Assembly (NCBI GenBank): GCA_002840095.1
Contig: PGZL01000005.1
Location: 124,001 to 188,000 of the forward strand
Direction: 5' to 3'
Source: Gammaproteobacteria bacterium HGW-Gammaproteobacteria-1
GTDB taxonomy: Bacteria; Pseudomonadota; Gammaproteobacteria; Thiohalomonadales; Thiohalomonadaceae
Length of the DNA stretch: 64,000 bases
Each line of letters opens with the position of its first letter. Position 1 is the first letter of the stretch. The position numbers and the translations under genes are program-made. Shown piece after piece: positions 1-9,282 of the stretch. The notes beneath the pieces are model-generated. The model saw only the letters and a list, made by a program, of their open reading frames with translations, was not told the origin of the DNA and did not search any database.

Positions 1-87
1 ATCGGAGGCGAGCGGGCGCACGTCCGCCACGGCGGACCGGAACAGGTCGCTGTCGTCGTCGCTCAGGGGGGAGGGTTTCTTGCGCAT
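1..87 (-). CDS. Smr-domain protein, N-terminus only (SmrA/SmrB-like)
   Basis: Only the first 29 codons lie in the window; the gene runs off the left edge. The ATG is at 87 on the minus strand. The peptide begins [17 protein letters not shown] and ends with [10 protein letters not shown]. This is the usual opening of gammaproteobacterial SmrA/YdaL-type proteins, which carry a C-terminal Smr endonuclease domain acting on DNA or on stalled-ribosome mRNA. The Smr domain itself cannot be seen, so the call rests on the N-terminal pattern alone. It is divergent from surE; the 132-bp gap should hold both promoters. Confidence 0.55.
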   Translation of the reverse strand, partial: MRKKPSPLSDDDSDLFRSAVADVRPLASD

Positions 88-219
88 GGTTGCCGGCCGC
101 CGGGATGGGGCAAGTTTATCATCCACATCGAGGTATCGCGCGAGCCACGGAGATGCCGACGGGACGTGTGCTTGCGGTATAGTAGGCGGGTTCAATCCCA
201 CCCGGCCTCCAAGCAAAAC

Positions 220-972
220 ATGAAGATACTCATCAGCAACGATGACGGCTACCAGGCCCCCGGCATACGCTGCCTGGCGCAGCACCTGGGCGCCATCGGC
301 GAAATCACCGTGGTGGCGCCGGAGCGCGACCGCAGCGGGGCAAGCAACTCCCTGACCCTGGAAAACCCCATCCGTGCCGTGGTCATGGACGACGGCGTCA
401 TCCGCGTGGACGGCACCCCCACCGACTGCGTTCACCTGGCCATCACCGGCCTGCTGGACGACGAGCCGGACATGGTGGTCTCCGGCATCAACGCCGGGTC
501 CAATATGGGCGACGACGTCATCTATTCCGGCACGGTGGCCGCGGCCATGGAGGGGCGCTTCCTGGGCCTGCCGGCCATCGCCGTCTCCATGGCCAGCCAC
601 AAGCCGCAGCATTTCGACACCGCCGGCAGGGTGGCGGTGTGCCTGGTGCGCCAGTTGCTGGCCAATCCGCTGCCCAAGGACACCATCCTCAACGTCAACG
701 TGCCCGACGTGCCGTGGGAACAATTGCAGGGGTTCGAGGCCACCCGCCTGGGCCAGCGCCACAAGTCCGAGGCGGTGATCCGGGCCGAGGACCCCCGCGG
801 CAGGCCCATCTACTGGGTCGGCCCCGCCGGCGCCGAGCAGGATGCCGGGCCCGGCACCGATTTCCATGCGGTGCGCAACCAGCGGGTGTCGGTGACGCCC
901 ATCCAGGTGGACCTCACCCGGCACAACGCCATCGCCGGCGTGGCCGACTGGCTGCGGAGCTGCCCCCTGTGA
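220..972 (+). CDS. surE: 5'/3'-nucleotidase SurE
   Basis: A 250-residue cytosolic phosphatase of the SurE family, which removes phosphate from nucleoside monophosphates and short polyphosphates under stress. The metal-binding SNDDG motif lies at residues 5-9 and the conserved [10 protein letters not shown] loop is in the first half. I start at 220 ([10 protein letters not shown]), because the longer reading from 166 adds 18 residues unlike the family. A -10-like TATAGT at 178-183 fits a transcription start near 190. The stop codon overlaps the pcm start, and surE-pcm-nlpD-rpoS is the classical gammaproteobacterial stationary-phase cluster. Confidence 0.96.
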   Translation: MKILISNDDGYQAPGIRCLAQHLGAIGEITVVAPERDRSGASNSLTLENPIRAVVMDDGVIRVDGTPTDCVHLAITGLLDDEPDMVVSGINAGSNMGDDVIYSGTVAAAMEGRFLGLPAIAVSMASHKPQHFDTAGRVAVCLVRQLLANPLPKDTILNVNVPDVPWEQLQGFEATRLGQRHKSEAVIRAEDPRGRPIYWVGPAGAEQDAGPGTDFHAVRNQRVSVTPIQVDLTRHNAIAGVADWLRSCPL

Positions 973-1631
973 TGCGCGGGAGCGCTGGTATCGGCATGAC
1001 CTCGCAGCGCACCCGCGAGCGCATGGTGACGCGGCTGATGGAGCAGGGCATCCGCGACCTGCGGGTGCTGGAGGTGATGCGCAGCCTGCCGCGCCACCTG
1101 TTCGTGGACGAGGCCCTGGCCACCCGTGCCTACGAGGACACCGCCCTGCCCATAGGCAACGGCCAGACCATTTCCCAGCCCTACGCCGTCGCGCGCATGA
1201 CCGAAGCCCTGCTGGACGGCGGCCGGCTCGCCAAGGTGCTGGAGGTGGGTACCGGTTGCGGCTATCAGAGCGCGGTGCTGGCGGCGCTGGCGGGCGAGGT
1301 GTTCAGCGTCGAGCGCATCGGCGACCTGGTGCGCCGCACGCGGGAGCGGCTGCAGGGTTTGCAGGTGCGCAACGTGCGCATCCGCCACGGCGACGGCTAC
1401 GCCGGCTGGGCCGAGCACGGTCCCTATGACGGCATCCTCGCCGCCGCCGCGCCTACCCAGGTGCCGGCGGCGCTGCTGGAGCAGCTGGCCGAAGGCGGAC
1501 GCCTGATCGTGCCGGTGGGGGAGCGGGGCGGCCAGCAGCTGCTGCGCATCAGCCGTGTCGACGGCGAGATCAAACAGGAAGTCCTGGAGACGGTGAGCTT
1601 CGTGCCCATGGTGCACGGGGCCGGCCAGTGA
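972..1631 (+). CDS. pcm: protein-L-isoaspartate O-methyltransferase
   Basis: This enzyme repairs isoaspartyl damage in ageing proteins using S-adenosylmethionine. The SAM-binding motif [16 protein letters not shown] is clear, as is the upstream substrate-loop segment with GQTISQPY. The ATG at 972 overlaps the surE TGA, implying translational coupling. An internal ATG at 996 ([11 protein letters not shown]) gives a length nearer the ~208-residue family norm and is the alternative start. It is co-transcribed with surE and followed after 7 nt by the YqaA-like gene. Confidence 0.95.
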   Translation: MRGSAGIGMTSQRTRERMVTRLMEQGIRDLRVLEVMRSLPRHLFVDEALATRAYEDTALPIGNGQTISQPYAVARMTEALLDGGRLAKVLEVGTGCGYQSAVLAALAGEVFSVERIGDLVRRTRERLQGLQVRNVRIRHGDGYAGWAEHGPYDGILAAAAPTQVPAALLEQLAEGGRLIVPVGERGGQQLLRISRVDGEIKQEVLETVSFVPMVHGAGQ

Positions 1632-1638
1632 GGTTGTG

Positions 1639-2220
1639 ATGAAGCTGTTTTCCGCCCTGTACACGCGCGTGATGCGCTGGTCGGCCCACCCCCATGCCGC
1701 CCGCTATCTCGCCACGCTGAGTTTCGCCGAATCCTCGTTTTTCCCCATCCCGCCCGACGTGATGCTGGCGCCCATGGCGCTGGCGCGGCGGGAGCGGGCC
1801 TGGCACTACGCGCTGCTCACCACCCTGGCGTCCGTGGCCGGCGGCGTAGCGGGTTACCTCATCGGCTATTTCGCCTTCGAGCTGGTGGAGCCGCTGATCC
1901 GGCAGGCCGGCTACTGGGAGCGCTACGAGCACGTGCGCCTATGGTTCGACGCCTGGGGCTTCTGGGCCATCTTTCTCGCCGGCTTTTCGCCCATCCCCTA
2001 CAAGCTGTTCACCATTTCCGCCGGCGTCATCGCCATGAATTTTCCGTTGTTCGCCCTGGCCTCGCTCATCGGCCGCGGCGCCCGCTTTTTCATGGTCGCG
2101 GGGCTGATGGTATGGGGCGGGGAGCGCATGGAGCGCAACCTGCGCCAGTACATCGACCGCATCGGCTGGCTGGTGATCCTGGCCGCGGTGGCCGGGTATA
2201 TGATCGTCAGCAATGGCTGA
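1639..2220 (+). CDS. YqaA/DedA-family inner membrane protein
   Basis: A 193-residue polytopic membrane protein of the SNARE-associated/DedA superfamily, YqaA branch. Family features are the FAESSFFPIPPDVMLAPMAL segment near residues 30-49 and a GFSPIPYKLFTISAGV stretch near residue 115. There are several hydrophobic helices. DedA relatives take part in lipid-carrier or lipid flipping and membrane homeostasis; the role of the YqaA branch is not settled. A GTG three bases upstream (1636) is an alternative start. The gene lies between pcm and nlpD and overlaps nlpD by 8 nt. Confidence 0.85.
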   Translation: MKLFSALYTRVMRWSAHPHAARYLATLSFAESSFFPIPPDVMLAPMALARRERAWHYALLTTLASVAGGVAGYLIGYFAFELVEPLIRQAGYWERYEHVRLWFDAWGFWAIFLAGFSPIPYKLFTISAGVIAMNFPLFALASLIGRGARFFMVAGLMVWGGERMERNLRQYIDRIGWLVILAAVAGYMIVSNG

Positions 2221-2995
2221 TATGCGCCGCCGCACGCTGCCAGTAGTGTTACTGGCAATACTGCTGGTGCTCAACGGGTGCGGCGAGCTGGGGCCGCCGC
2301 CGCGCAAGAATTATGCGGTGTATCACACGGTCCGCCCGGGAGACACGCTGTACTCTATCGCCTGGCGCTACGGCTACGACTACCGGGAAGTGGCGGCGTG
2401 GAACCGCATCCGTTCACCCTACCGGATCTATGCCGGACAGCGTCTGCTGGTGGTTCCCACTTCACGCGGTGCGCTGGTGGAGGATCGCTCCACATCAGTT
2501 GCGCCACCTTCTTCCGCGGCCGTACCCGCGCCGCCGCCGCGCACCGCGCAATCCGCGACCAGCGGCAAATCCACACCGTCCCGTGCCGTTGAAAAACCGG
2601 CCCCGCGCCCGCATCAGAGTCCTATCCGATGGCAATGGCCCACGGCGGGCAGCATCAAGCGCGGCTTCGCCAATTCGGCCAGCAAAAAAGGTATCAATAT
2701 TGCGGGTCGAGTGGGGCAACCAGTGTATGCCGCCGCCGGAGGCGATGTGGTATACAGTGGCAGCGGCCTCGTTGGATATGGCAATTTGGTCATCATCAAA
2801 CACGATGACGTGTTTCTCAGCGCCTACGGCCACAACCGCAGGCTGCTGGTCAAGGAAGGCCAAAAGGTCAAACCCCGGCAGATGATTGCCGAGATGGGCG
2901 AGACCGCAAAAGATGGAGCCTTGCTGCACTTCGAAATTCGCCAGGAAGGCAAACCGGTCGATCCCGTGAGGTATCTGCCGAAACAAAACCGATAA
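2213..2995 (+). CDS. nlpD: murein hydrolase activator NlpD (LysM + M23 lipoprotein)
   Basis: A 260-residue outer-membrane lipoprotein that activates the amidase AmiC during cell separation. It has a hydrophobic signal ending in a lipobox-like LVLNGC (lipidated Cys about residue 23). A LysM domain follows ([18 protein letters not shown], about residues 37-82), then a Ser/Pro/Ala-rich linker and a C-terminal M23/LytM domain (about 140-258). As in other NlpD proteins the LytM catalytic ligands look degenerate, fitting an activator rather than an enzyme. In relatives a major rpoS promoter lies inside nlpD. Confidence 0.95.
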   Translation: MADMRRRTLPVVLLAILLVLNGCGELGPPPRKNYAVYHTVRPGDTLYSIAWRYGYDYREVAAWNRIRSPYRIYAGQRLLVVPTSRGALVEDRSTSVAPPSSAAVPAPPPRTAQSATSGKSTPSRAVEKPAPRPHQSPIRWQWPTAGSIKRGFANSASKKGINIAGRVGQPVYAAAGGDVVYSGSGLVGYGNLVIIKHDDVFLSAYGHNRRLLVKEGQKVKPRQMIAEMGETAKDGALLHFEIRQEGKPVDPVRYLPKQNR

Positions 2996-3006
2996 AGGAT
3001 GGGGCT

Positions 3007-4020
3007 ATGGGCAAACACAGCACCAATACGGATAGCGAGGAGAGCTTCGGCCTGGAGCAGGAAAAAGAGGAGCTGCTCGAAGCCGAAGTTGATATAAGCG
3101 ATGAACTGGTCGAGGAAGTCGGCGAGGAAGTTGCCGATGGCGTCGAGGAGGCGAATCCCCTCGACGATTACACGCCGATCGCGGCGCCGGAACTGGAACT
3201 CGACGCCACCCGGTTGTATCTGGGTGAAATCGGTTTTTCCCCCCTGCTGACCGCCGAGGAAGAGGTGTATTACGCCCGGCTGGCGCAAAAGGGCGTGGAG
3301 GCCGGGCGCAAGCGCATGATCGAAAGCAATCTGCGCCTGGTGGTGAAGATTGCACGCCGTTACCTGCACCGCGGCCTGCCATTGCTGGACCTCATCGAGG
3401 AAGGCAATCTCGGCCTTATCCGCGCGGTGGAAAAGTTCGATCCCGAACGCGGCTTCCGTTTCTCCACCTATGCCACCTGGTGGATCCGCCAGACCATCGA
3501 GCGGGCCATCATGAACCAGACCCGCACCATCCGCCTGCCCATCCACGTGGTCAAGGAAATCAACGTCTACCTGCGCGCCGCGCGCCATCTGACCCAGACC
3601 CTGGATCACGAACCCAGCCCGGAAGAAATCGCCGAGATGCTGGATAAGCCCATCGACGAAGTGAAGCGCATGCTCGGGCTCAACGAGCGCGTCACCTCGG
3701 TGGACGTCCCGGTGGGACGCGATGCCGATCGTTCGCTGCTCGACTCGATCCCGGATGAGAACAACCTGGATCCGGTGGAGCTGCTGCAGGACGACGACAT
3801 GAAGTCGAAGATCGAGCAGTGGCTGGGCGAGCTGACCGACAAGCAACGGGAAGTGGTCGAGCGCCGCTTCGGCCTCAGCGGTCATGAAGTCACCACACTG
3901 GAAGATGTCGGGCAGCAGATCGGCGTTACCCGCGAACGGGTGCGGCAGATTCAGATCGAGGCCTTGAAGCGTTTGCGCAAGATTATGGAGGCGCAGGGGT
4001 TTTCTTCGGATACCATCTGA
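3007..4020 (+). CDS. rpoS: RNA polymerase sigma factor RpoS (sigma-38)
   Basis: The general stress and stationary-phase sigma factor, 337 residues. The N-terminus is acidic. Region 1.2 ([20 protein letters not shown]) is followed by region 2 with the polymerase- and -10-binding core ([20 protein letters not shown], then [14 protein letters not shown]). Regions 3 and 4 follow, with the helix-turn-helix [20 protein letters not shown] near the end. The ATG at 3007 has a GGATGGGGC ribosome-binding region. The position after nlpD and the NPLDDYTP segment support RpoS over RpoD or RpoH. Confidence 0.97.
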   Translation: MGKHSTNTDSEESFGLEQEKEELLEAEVDISDELVEEVGEEVADGVEEANPLDDYTPIAAPELELDATRLYLGEIGFSPLLTAEEEVYYARLAQKGVEAGRKRMIESNLRLVVKIARRYLHRGLPLLDLIEEGNLGLIRAVEKFDPERGFRFSTYATWWIRQTIERAIMNQTRTIRLPIHVVKEINVYLRAARHLTQTLDHEPSPEEIAEMLDKPIDEVKRMLGLNERVTSVDVPVGRDADRSLLDSIPDENNLDPVELLQDDDMKSKIEQWLGELTDKQREVVERRFGLSGHEVTTLEDVGQQIGVTRERVRQIQIEALKRLRKIMEAQGFSSDTI

Positions 4021-4106
4021 TTTTGTTGTGCGCTGGGGCGCTGCTTTTTTGACAGGGATTCTGTGCCCTAGGCTGTGAGGTTTTGTGCGCTGCGCGCGCT
4101 GATTTA

Positions 4107-4345
4107 GACGGGGGATTCCGTCCCCCTACGCCGGGTTACTTTTCTTTGTTCGGCCAAAGAAAACTAACGAAAAGAAAGGCCGCCCGATTGCCGCGCCCTG
4201 CGGGTGCCCTGCGCTTCTCGCCCGAATCGGCGCTCGCCTACGCGCCGTCGTGGCGCGAAGGCGAGGACCCGCCCTCCCTGGCGGGTCCCCTTCGGGCTTC
4301 TCCCGATTCGGGCTGCGATGCTCGGCGCGGCAGACGGGGGTAAAC
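4107..4345 (+). repeat. ~230-bp dispersed repeat, copy A
   Basis: The copy starts at GACGGGGGATTC, runs through GTTACTTTTCTTTG and CTAACGAAAAGAAAGGCCGC, and continues to GCTCGGCGCGGCAGACGGGG. The reverse complement of 4525-4756 follows the same order of blocks with scattered substitutions, so the two are diverged copies in inverted orientation. I see no transposase. It may be a non-autonomous element; this is inferred. Confidence 0.75.
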
Positions 4346-4397
4346 CGAAAGTCAAAAGACAAACCCAAAATCAAAACCGCTCCGTTTCCCATAGGGG

Positions 4398-4456
4398 GCG
4401 CACCGCGCACCGTATCCTTCGGCTGGCATGGCATTGGTGCGCAGTGCGCACCCTAC
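4398..4456. repeat. inverted pair of GTGCGC REP-like hairpins
   Basis: The left hairpin is GGGCGCACCGCGCACC and the right one is GGTGCGCAGTGCGCACC followed by CTAC. Read on the minus strand, the right hairpin is GTAG followed by a perfect GGTGCGC/GCGCACC stem. The same element recurs at 50057-50077, 52889-52909 and 52959-52979. Confidence 0.7.
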
Positions 4457-4524
4457 ATTTTTTGTGTGCGCGCAGCGCACACCACCCAGCGCGATGCCGA
4501 CAGGCGAGCCGTCTTTGACGTTCA

Positions 4525-4756
4525 ACCCCTCTGTCTCGCCGAGCAACGCAGCCCGGGGCGGAATAGCCCGCAGGGGGCGCGCCATGGAGGGCGCGCATTT
4601 CTCCGTCGGCACAGGGACGTGCCGTCGGAGAAACCCGTCCCGGGCGAGTAGCGCAGGGGACCGCGATAGCGGCGAGACATCGGGGCGGCCTTTTCTTTCG
4701 TTAGTTTCTTTTGGCCGCGCAAAAGAAAGTAACACGTCGTACGGGGGCGGCCCGTC
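4525..4756 (-). repeat. ~230-bp dispersed repeat, copy B (inverted relative to copy A)
   Basis: On the minus strand it reads GACGGGCCGCCCCCGTACG, GTTACTTTCTTTTGC, CTAACGAAAGAAAAGGCCGC, and on to GCTGCGTTGCTCGGCGAGAC, collinear with copy A. Together with copy A it forms a very large potential stem enclosing about 180 bp. It ends about 20 bp from the stop codon of the Mth938-like gene. Confidence 0.75.
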
Positions 4757-4777
4757 AAAAACCAGCACACAACCCGC

Positions 4778-5209
4778 TCAGCTGCCAGCCTTCCCCTCCA
4801 ACAATATCGCCGCCACCACTTGCCTGCCTTCCCCCGCCAATACGTTATAGGTACGGCAGGCGGCGCCGGTGTCCATCACCTCGACGCCTATGCCCCGTCC
4901 GGTCAGGGGGGCAAGCAGGGCGGGAGCCGGGTAACGGAAGGTCTCACCGGTACCGACCAGCACCAGTTCCGGTTCCAGCTCGAGCAGCCCGGCGAAGTGT
5001 TCCGCGCGCAATTCGTCATAACGCTGCGGCGGCCAGTCGCGTTGCAGGTGACCGGGGGCGATGACGAAACTGCGGGTGAGCACCTCGCTGCGGGGGAGGG
5101 CGGGCGCCCCGTCGGGGGAGGTGTCTCCCGGCCCGATGACGGTGACCGTCCCGGCGGCATAGGCGCGGACGCTGTAACCGCCGCCGAAGGTGTCCTGGCT
5201 GAACTTCAT
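4778..5209 (-). CDS. Mth938-like domain protein (DUF498/NDUFAF3 family)
   Basis: A 143-residue single-domain protein of the Mth938/DUF498 family, whose eukaryotic member NDUFAF3 assists respiratory complex I assembly; the bacterial role is unproven. Family features are the SFVIAPGHLQRDWPP segment in the middle, LVLVGTGETFRYP about two thirds along, and the VEVMDTGAACRTYNVLAGEGR stretch near the end, split here as VEVMDTGAACRT and YNVLAGEGR. I start at the ATG at 5209 (MKFSQDTFGGGY); a TTG at 5215 is an alternative. It stands alone, divergent from alaC, with a hairpin-rich 200-bp gap between. Confidence 0.88.
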   Translation of the reverse strand: MKFSQDTFGGGYSVRAYAAGTVTVIGPGDTSPDGAPALPRSEVLTRSFVIAPGHLQRDWPPQRYDELRAEHFAGLLELEPELVLVGTGETFRYPAPALLAPLTGRGIGVEVMDTGAACRTYNVLAGEGRQVVAAILLEGKAGS

Positions 5210-5408
5210 GGGCAAAAATCCTGAGCAATAACGCGCAATTAGTGACGGCGATTCGTTGTTCGGCGCATCCCTGCGCCTCCCCCTGCGGGGCTGAAGCGAC
5301 GAATCGCTCCCGGCGATTCGTTGACAGTCGAAAAACGGGCCAGTAATGTTAGCAGCTTTACCCGGCCCGGGGTTTCCCCGGCGTCAACCTGCGTGCGGAA
5401 CCACTGCT

Positions 5409-6596
5409 TTGCAAGAAGACTTCCAGAGAATCAAGCGTTTACCGCCTTATGTCTTCGCCATAGTCACCGATCTGAAGCAGAAGGCCCGCGCACGCGGCGA
5501 GGATATCATCGACTTCGGTATGGGCAATCCCGACCAGCCCACCCCGAAGCACATCGTCGACAAGCTGGTGGAAGCCTCGCAGCGCGACGATACCCACCGC
5601 TATTCCGTCTCCAAGGGCATCCCGCGCCTGCGCAAGGCCATATGCACCTGGTACCAGAAGCGTTTCGCCGTCGAGCTGGATCCCGATAGCGAAGCCATCG
5701 TCACCATCGGTTCCAAGGAGGGCCTGGCCCACCTGGCCCTGGCCACCGTCGGCCCCGGCGACGCGGTGCTGGTGCCCAATCCTGCCTACCCCATCCACCC
5801 CTATGGTTTCGTCATCGCCGGCGCCGATATCCGCCACGTGCCCCTGCACGACGGCGTAGACTTCTTCGCCGAGCTGGAAAAGGCCATCAAGACCTCCTGG
5901 CCCAAGCCCAAGTTCCTGGTACTGAATTTTCCCGGCAATCCCACCACCCAGTGCGTGGAGCTGGAGTTCTTCGAGAAGGTGGTGGCCATCTGCCGCGAGC
6001 ACGAAATCTGGGTGATCCACGACCTGGCCTACGCCGACATCGCCTTCGACGGCTATGTGGCGCCGTCGATCATGCAGGTGCCCGGCGCCAAGGACGTGGC
6101 GGTGGAGTTCTTCACCCTGTCCAAGAGCTACAACATGCCCGGCTGGCGCGTCGGCTTCATGGTCGGCAACAAGACCCTGGTGGGCGCCCTGGCGCGCATG
6201 AAATCCTACCTGGATTACGGTATGTTCACGCCGATCCAGGTGGCGGCCATTGCCGCCCTGGAAGGCCCGCAGCAATGCGTGCGCGAGATCAGCGACATGT
6301 ACCAGAAACGCCGCGACGTGCTGTGCGAAGGGCTCAACGCCATCGGCTGGCCGGTGACCCCGCCCAAGGCCACCATGTTCGTCTGGGCGCCGATCCCCGA
6401 GCCGTACCGCCACCTGGGTTCGCTGGAGTTTTCCAAGCGCCTGCTGGAAGAGGCCAGGGTGGCGGTATCGCCCGGCATCGGTTTCGGCGACTTCGGCGAC
6501 GATCACGTACGCTTCGGTCTGATTGAAAATGAACACCGCACCCGTCAGGCGGTGCGCGGCATCCGTGAGATGTTCCGCAAGGATGGTCTGCTGTGA
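5409..6596 (+). CDS. alaC: alanine transaminase AlaC-like (PLP-dependent)
   Basis: A fold-type I aminotransferase that forms alanine from pyruvate and glutamate in its best-studied relative. The [19 protein letters not shown] block and the [11 protein letters not shown] segment are AlaC-typical, and the PLP lysine is in [13 protein letters not shown]. The start is uncertain. A TTG at 5409 gives a nine-residue lead before RLPPYVF, close to E. coli AlaC, while the ATG at 5346 adds 21 residues of doubtful worth. The stop overlaps the next gene in a GTGA, so the two aminotransferases are translationally coupled. Confidence 0.9.
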   Translation: MQEDFQRIKRLPPYVFAIVTDLKQKARARGEDIIDFGMGNPDQPTPKHIVDKLVEASQRDDTHRYSVSKGIPRLRKAICTWYQKRFAVELDPDSEAIVTIGSKEGLAHLALATVGPGDAVLVPNPAYPIHPYGFVIAGADIRHVPLHDGVDFFAELEKAIKTSWPKPKFLVLNFPGNPTTQCVELEFFEKVVAICREHEIWVIHDLAYADIAFDGYVAPSIMQVPGAKDVAVEFFTLSKSYNMPGWRVGFMVGNKTLVGALARMKSYLDYGMFTPIQVAAIAALEGPQQCVREISDMYQKRRDVLCEGLNAIGWPVTPPKATMFVWAPIPEPYRHLGSLEFSKRLLEEARVAVSPGIGFGDFGDDHVRFGLIENEHRTRQAVRGIREMFRKDGLL

Positions 6597-7861
6597 AGAA
6601 AATAGTCCCAATTCAAGGTGGCAGCGTGCCGTTGCTGCGTCCCGTCAACAAATCCTCCAAGCTGGCCAATGTCTGCTACGACATCCGCGGCCCGGTGATG
6701 GCGCGTTCACGCCAGATGGAGGAGGAGGGGCATCGCATCATCAAGTTGAACATCGGCAATCCGGCCTCGTTCGGTTTCGAGGCGCCCGAGGAGATCATCC
6801 AGGACGTCATCTACAACCTGCCGGCGGCCTCCGGTTACTCCGATTCCAAGGGCCTGTTCTCCGCGCGCAAGGCGATCATGCACTACACGCAGGAGAAGAA
6901 GATTGCCAACGTGCAAATGGAGGACATCTACGTCGGCAACGGCGTGTCGGAACTGATCGTGATGGCGATGCAGGCGCTGCTCAACGACGGCGACGAGGTA
7001 CTGGTGCCGGCGCCGGATTATCCGCTGTGGACCGCTGCCGTATCCCTCGGCGGTGGACGCGCCCGGCATTACATCTGCGACGAGCAGTCCGGCTGGCTGC
7101 CCGATCCGGACGACATCCGCGCCAAGATCACGCCCAATACCCGCGCCATCGTCATCATCAACCCGAACAATCCCACCGGTGCCGTCTACCCCGTGGACCT
7201 GTTGCAGGAACTGGTGGAGATTGCGCGCCAGCACCAGCTCATCGTCTACGCCGACGAAATCTACGACAAGGTGCTGTATGACGGCGTGAGCCACACCTCC
7301 ATCGCCTCCCTGGCCGACGACGTGCTGTTCGTCACCTTCAACGGCCTGTCCAAGAACTACCGCGCGGCGGGCTATCGTGCCGGCTGGCTGATCGTCTCCG
7401 GCGACAAGCGTCACGCCGGCGACTATATCGAAGGCCTGACCATGCTGGCGTCCATGCGGCTGTGTTCCAACGTGCCGGCGCAGCACGCCATCCAGACCGC
7501 GCTGGGTGGCTACCAGAGCATCAACGATCTGGTGGCGCCCGGCGGACGGCTGTTCCGTCAGCGCGAGTTCACCTGGGACGCGCTCAACGCCATACCCGGC
7601 GTGTCCTGCGTCAAGCCGCAGGGCGCGATGTATGCGTTCCCGCGCCTGGACCCCAAGATGTATCCCATCCGCGACGATCGTCAGTTCATTCTCGAACTGC
7701 TGGAAGACGAAAAGGTGTTGGTGGTGCAGGGTACCGGGTTCAACTGGCCGCAGCCGGATCACCTGCGCCTGGTGTTCCTGCCCAACCTGGACGAAATGAC
7801 CGAAGCGCTGACACGCATCGCGCGTTTCCTCGATCACTACCGCAAGCGTCACGGCAATTAA
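6593..7861 (+). CDS. alaA: second alanine-type aminotransferase (AlaA-like)
   Basis: A 422-residue fold-type I aminotransferase, closest in pattern to AlaA/YfbQ. Evidence is [18 protein letters not shown] near the start, then [25 protein letters not shown], and the PLP lysine in [16 protein letters not shown]. It starts with GTG inside the alaC stop. It differs clearly from the preceding enzyme, so this is not a recent duplication. The pair sits directly upstream of hom and thrC. Alanine synthesis is the likely role; a broader amino-group donor range is possible. Confidence 0.9.
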   Translation: MKKIVPIQGGSVPLLRPVNKSSKLANVCYDIRGPVMARSRQMEEEGHRIIKLNIGNPASFGFEAPEEIIQDVIYNLPAASGYSDSKGLFSARKAIMHYTQEKKIANVQMEDIYVGNGVSELIVMAMQALLNDGDEVLVPAPDYPLWTAAVSLGGGRARHYICDEQSGWLPDPDDIRAKITPNTRAIVIINPNNPTGAVYPVDLLQELVEIARQHQLIVYADEIYDKVLYDGVSHTSIASLADDVLFVTFNGLSKNYRAAGYRAGWLIVSGDKRHAGDYIEGLTMLASMRLCSNVPAQHAIQTALGGYQSINDLVAPGGRLFRQREFTWDALNAIPGVSCVKPQGAMYAFPRLDPKMYPIRDDRQFILELLEDEKVLVVQGTGFNWPQPDHLRLVFLPNLDEMTEALTRIARFLDHYRKRHGN

Positions 7862-7893
7862 ACATTCAATTTACGCAGCAGGATAACGGACAC

Positions 7894-9204
7894 ATGAAAC
7901 CAGTCAACGTAGGGCTGTTGGGCCTGGGTACCGTCGGCGGCGGTACCGTCAACGTACTGAAACGCAATGCCGAGGAAATCGCCCGCCGCGCCGGTCGCGG
8001 CATCGTCATTACCCATGCCGCCGCGCGCGACATCAGCAAGGCGCGCATTTGCGACACCACCGGCATCACCCTGACCACCGATCCCTGCGAGGTGGTGGAC
8101 AACCCGGAAATCGACATCGTCGTCGAATTGATCGGCGGCGACGGCCTGGCCTGGGAAATGGTCAACCGCGCCATCGACAACGGCAAGCACGTGGTGACCG
8201 CCAACAAGGCGCTGATCGCCAAGTACGGCAACCAGATCTTCGCCAAGGCGCAGGACAAGGGCGTAATGGTCGCCTTCGAGGCGGCAGTGGCCGGCGGCAT
8301 CCCCATCATCAAGGCGATCCGTGAGGGCCTTGCCGCCAACCGCATCGAATGGCTGGCCGGCATCATCAACGGCACCGGCAATTTCATCCTCACCGAAATG
8401 CGCGACAAGGGCCGTGAATTCGCCGACGTGCTGGCAGAGGCACAGATGCTTGGTTATGCCGAGGCCGATCCCACCTTCGACGTGGAAGGTATCGACGCCG
8501 CGCACAAGCTGACCATTCTCGCCGCCATCGCCTTCGGCATACCGCTGCAGTTCGACAAGGTCTATACCGAAGGCATCACCCGCATCACCCGCGAGGACGT
8601 GGCCTATGCCGAACAGCTGGGCTATCGCATCAAGCATCTCGGCGTTGCCCGCCGCACCGACGGCGGCATCGAGCTGCGCGTGCATCCGACCCTGATCCCG
8701 GCGCGCCGCCTCATCGCCAATGTCGATGGCGTGATGAACTCCGTGCTGGTGAAGGGCGATGCCGTCGGCCCGACCCTGTATTATGGCGCCGGCGCCGGCG
8801 CCGAGCCGACCGCATCCGCCGTGGTGGCGGATCTGGTGGACGTGGTGCGTACCCTCACCTCCGATCCCACCAATCGTGTGCCGCATCTGGCGTTTCAGCC
8901 CAACGCGCTGCAAGACATTCCCATTCTGCCCATGGATCAGGTGGAGACCGCCTACTACCTGCGCCTGCAGGCGCAGGACAAGCCCGGCGTGCTGGCCGAT
9001 GTCACCCGTATCCTGGGCGACCTCGAAATCAGCATCGAGGCGGTGATCCAGAAGGAACCGTCGGAGCAGGACAGCACCGTGTCGGTGATCCTGCTGACCC
9101 GACGCGTGCGGGAGGAAAGAATGAACCAGGCCATCGCCCAGATTGAAGCACTGGCGGCGATCAGCGCGCCGGTGATGCGCATGCGCCTGGAGTCGCTCAA
9201 GTAA
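7894..9204 (+). CDS. hom: homoserine dehydrogenase
   Basis: It reduces aspartate semialdehyde to homoserine, the branch point to threonine and methionine. The protein is 436 residues. The Rossmann motif VGLLGLGTVGGGTVNVL is at the start, TANKALIAKYG around residue 105, and GIINGTGNFILTEM in the catalytic domain. The C-terminal ACT domain (YYLRLQAQDKPGVLADVT onward) is the usual site of threonine feedback. A single-function Hom (no aspartokinase domain) is normal here. The ATG at 7894 follows a GGATAACGG region and is preferred over the longer frame overlapping alaA. Confidence 0.97.
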   Translation: MKPVNVGLLGLGTVGGGTVNVLKRNAEEIARRAGRGIVITHAAARDISKARICDTTGITLTTDPCEVVDNPEIDIVVELIGGDGLAWEMVNRAIDNGKHVVTANKALIAKYGNQIFAKAQDKGVMVAFEAAVAGGIPIIKAIREGLAANRIEWLAGIINGTGNFILTEMRDKGREFADVLAEAQMLGYAEADPTFDVEGIDAAHKLTILAAIAFGIPLQFDKVYTEGITRITREDVAYAEQLGYRIKHLGVARRTDGGIELRVHPTLIPARRLIANVDGVMNSVLVKGDAVGPTLYYGAGAGAEPTASAVVADLVDVVRTLTSDPTNRVPHLAFQPNALQDIPILPMDQVETAYYLRLQAQDKPGVLADVTRILGDLEISIEAVIQKEPSEQDSTVSVILLTRRVREERMNQAIAQIEALAAISAPVMRMRLESLK

Positions 9205-9282
9205 CCGGGGTTGCCGCGGGACAGGCACAGTCGTGCCTCCCGACCGAACCGTGAATTTCATTTATTTTGCACAGAGGCCATC

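Larger units (their letters stand above)
4021..4777. other. gene-free 757-bp repeat block downstream of rpoS
   Basis: No credible gene is seen here. The block contains two inverted copies of a ~230-bp repeat (4107-4345 and 4525-4756) and, between them, an inverted pair of GTGCGC hairpins (4398-4456) plus a short palindrome near 4463-4482. The small open frames here (86-140 codons) run on every strand and mirror each other across the inverted repeats, as expected for repeat DNA rather than coding sequence. A weak GCGC hairpin followed by T6 at about 4030-4051 could serve as the rpoS terminator. Confidence 0.75.

Noticed and set aside
185-212. tRNA-like 3' end (GGCGGGTTCAATCCCACC followed by GGCCTCCA) upstream of surE
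   Set aside because: No matching 5' acceptor strand, D-arm or anticodon arm is found in the preceding 80 bases; probably chance, at most an attachment-site remnant.
4083-4850. Several short open frames (86-140 codons) between rpoS and the Mth938-like gene
   Set aside because: They lie in the inverted ~230-bp repeats, occur on both strands and mirror each other, and have no ribosome binding sites or domains.
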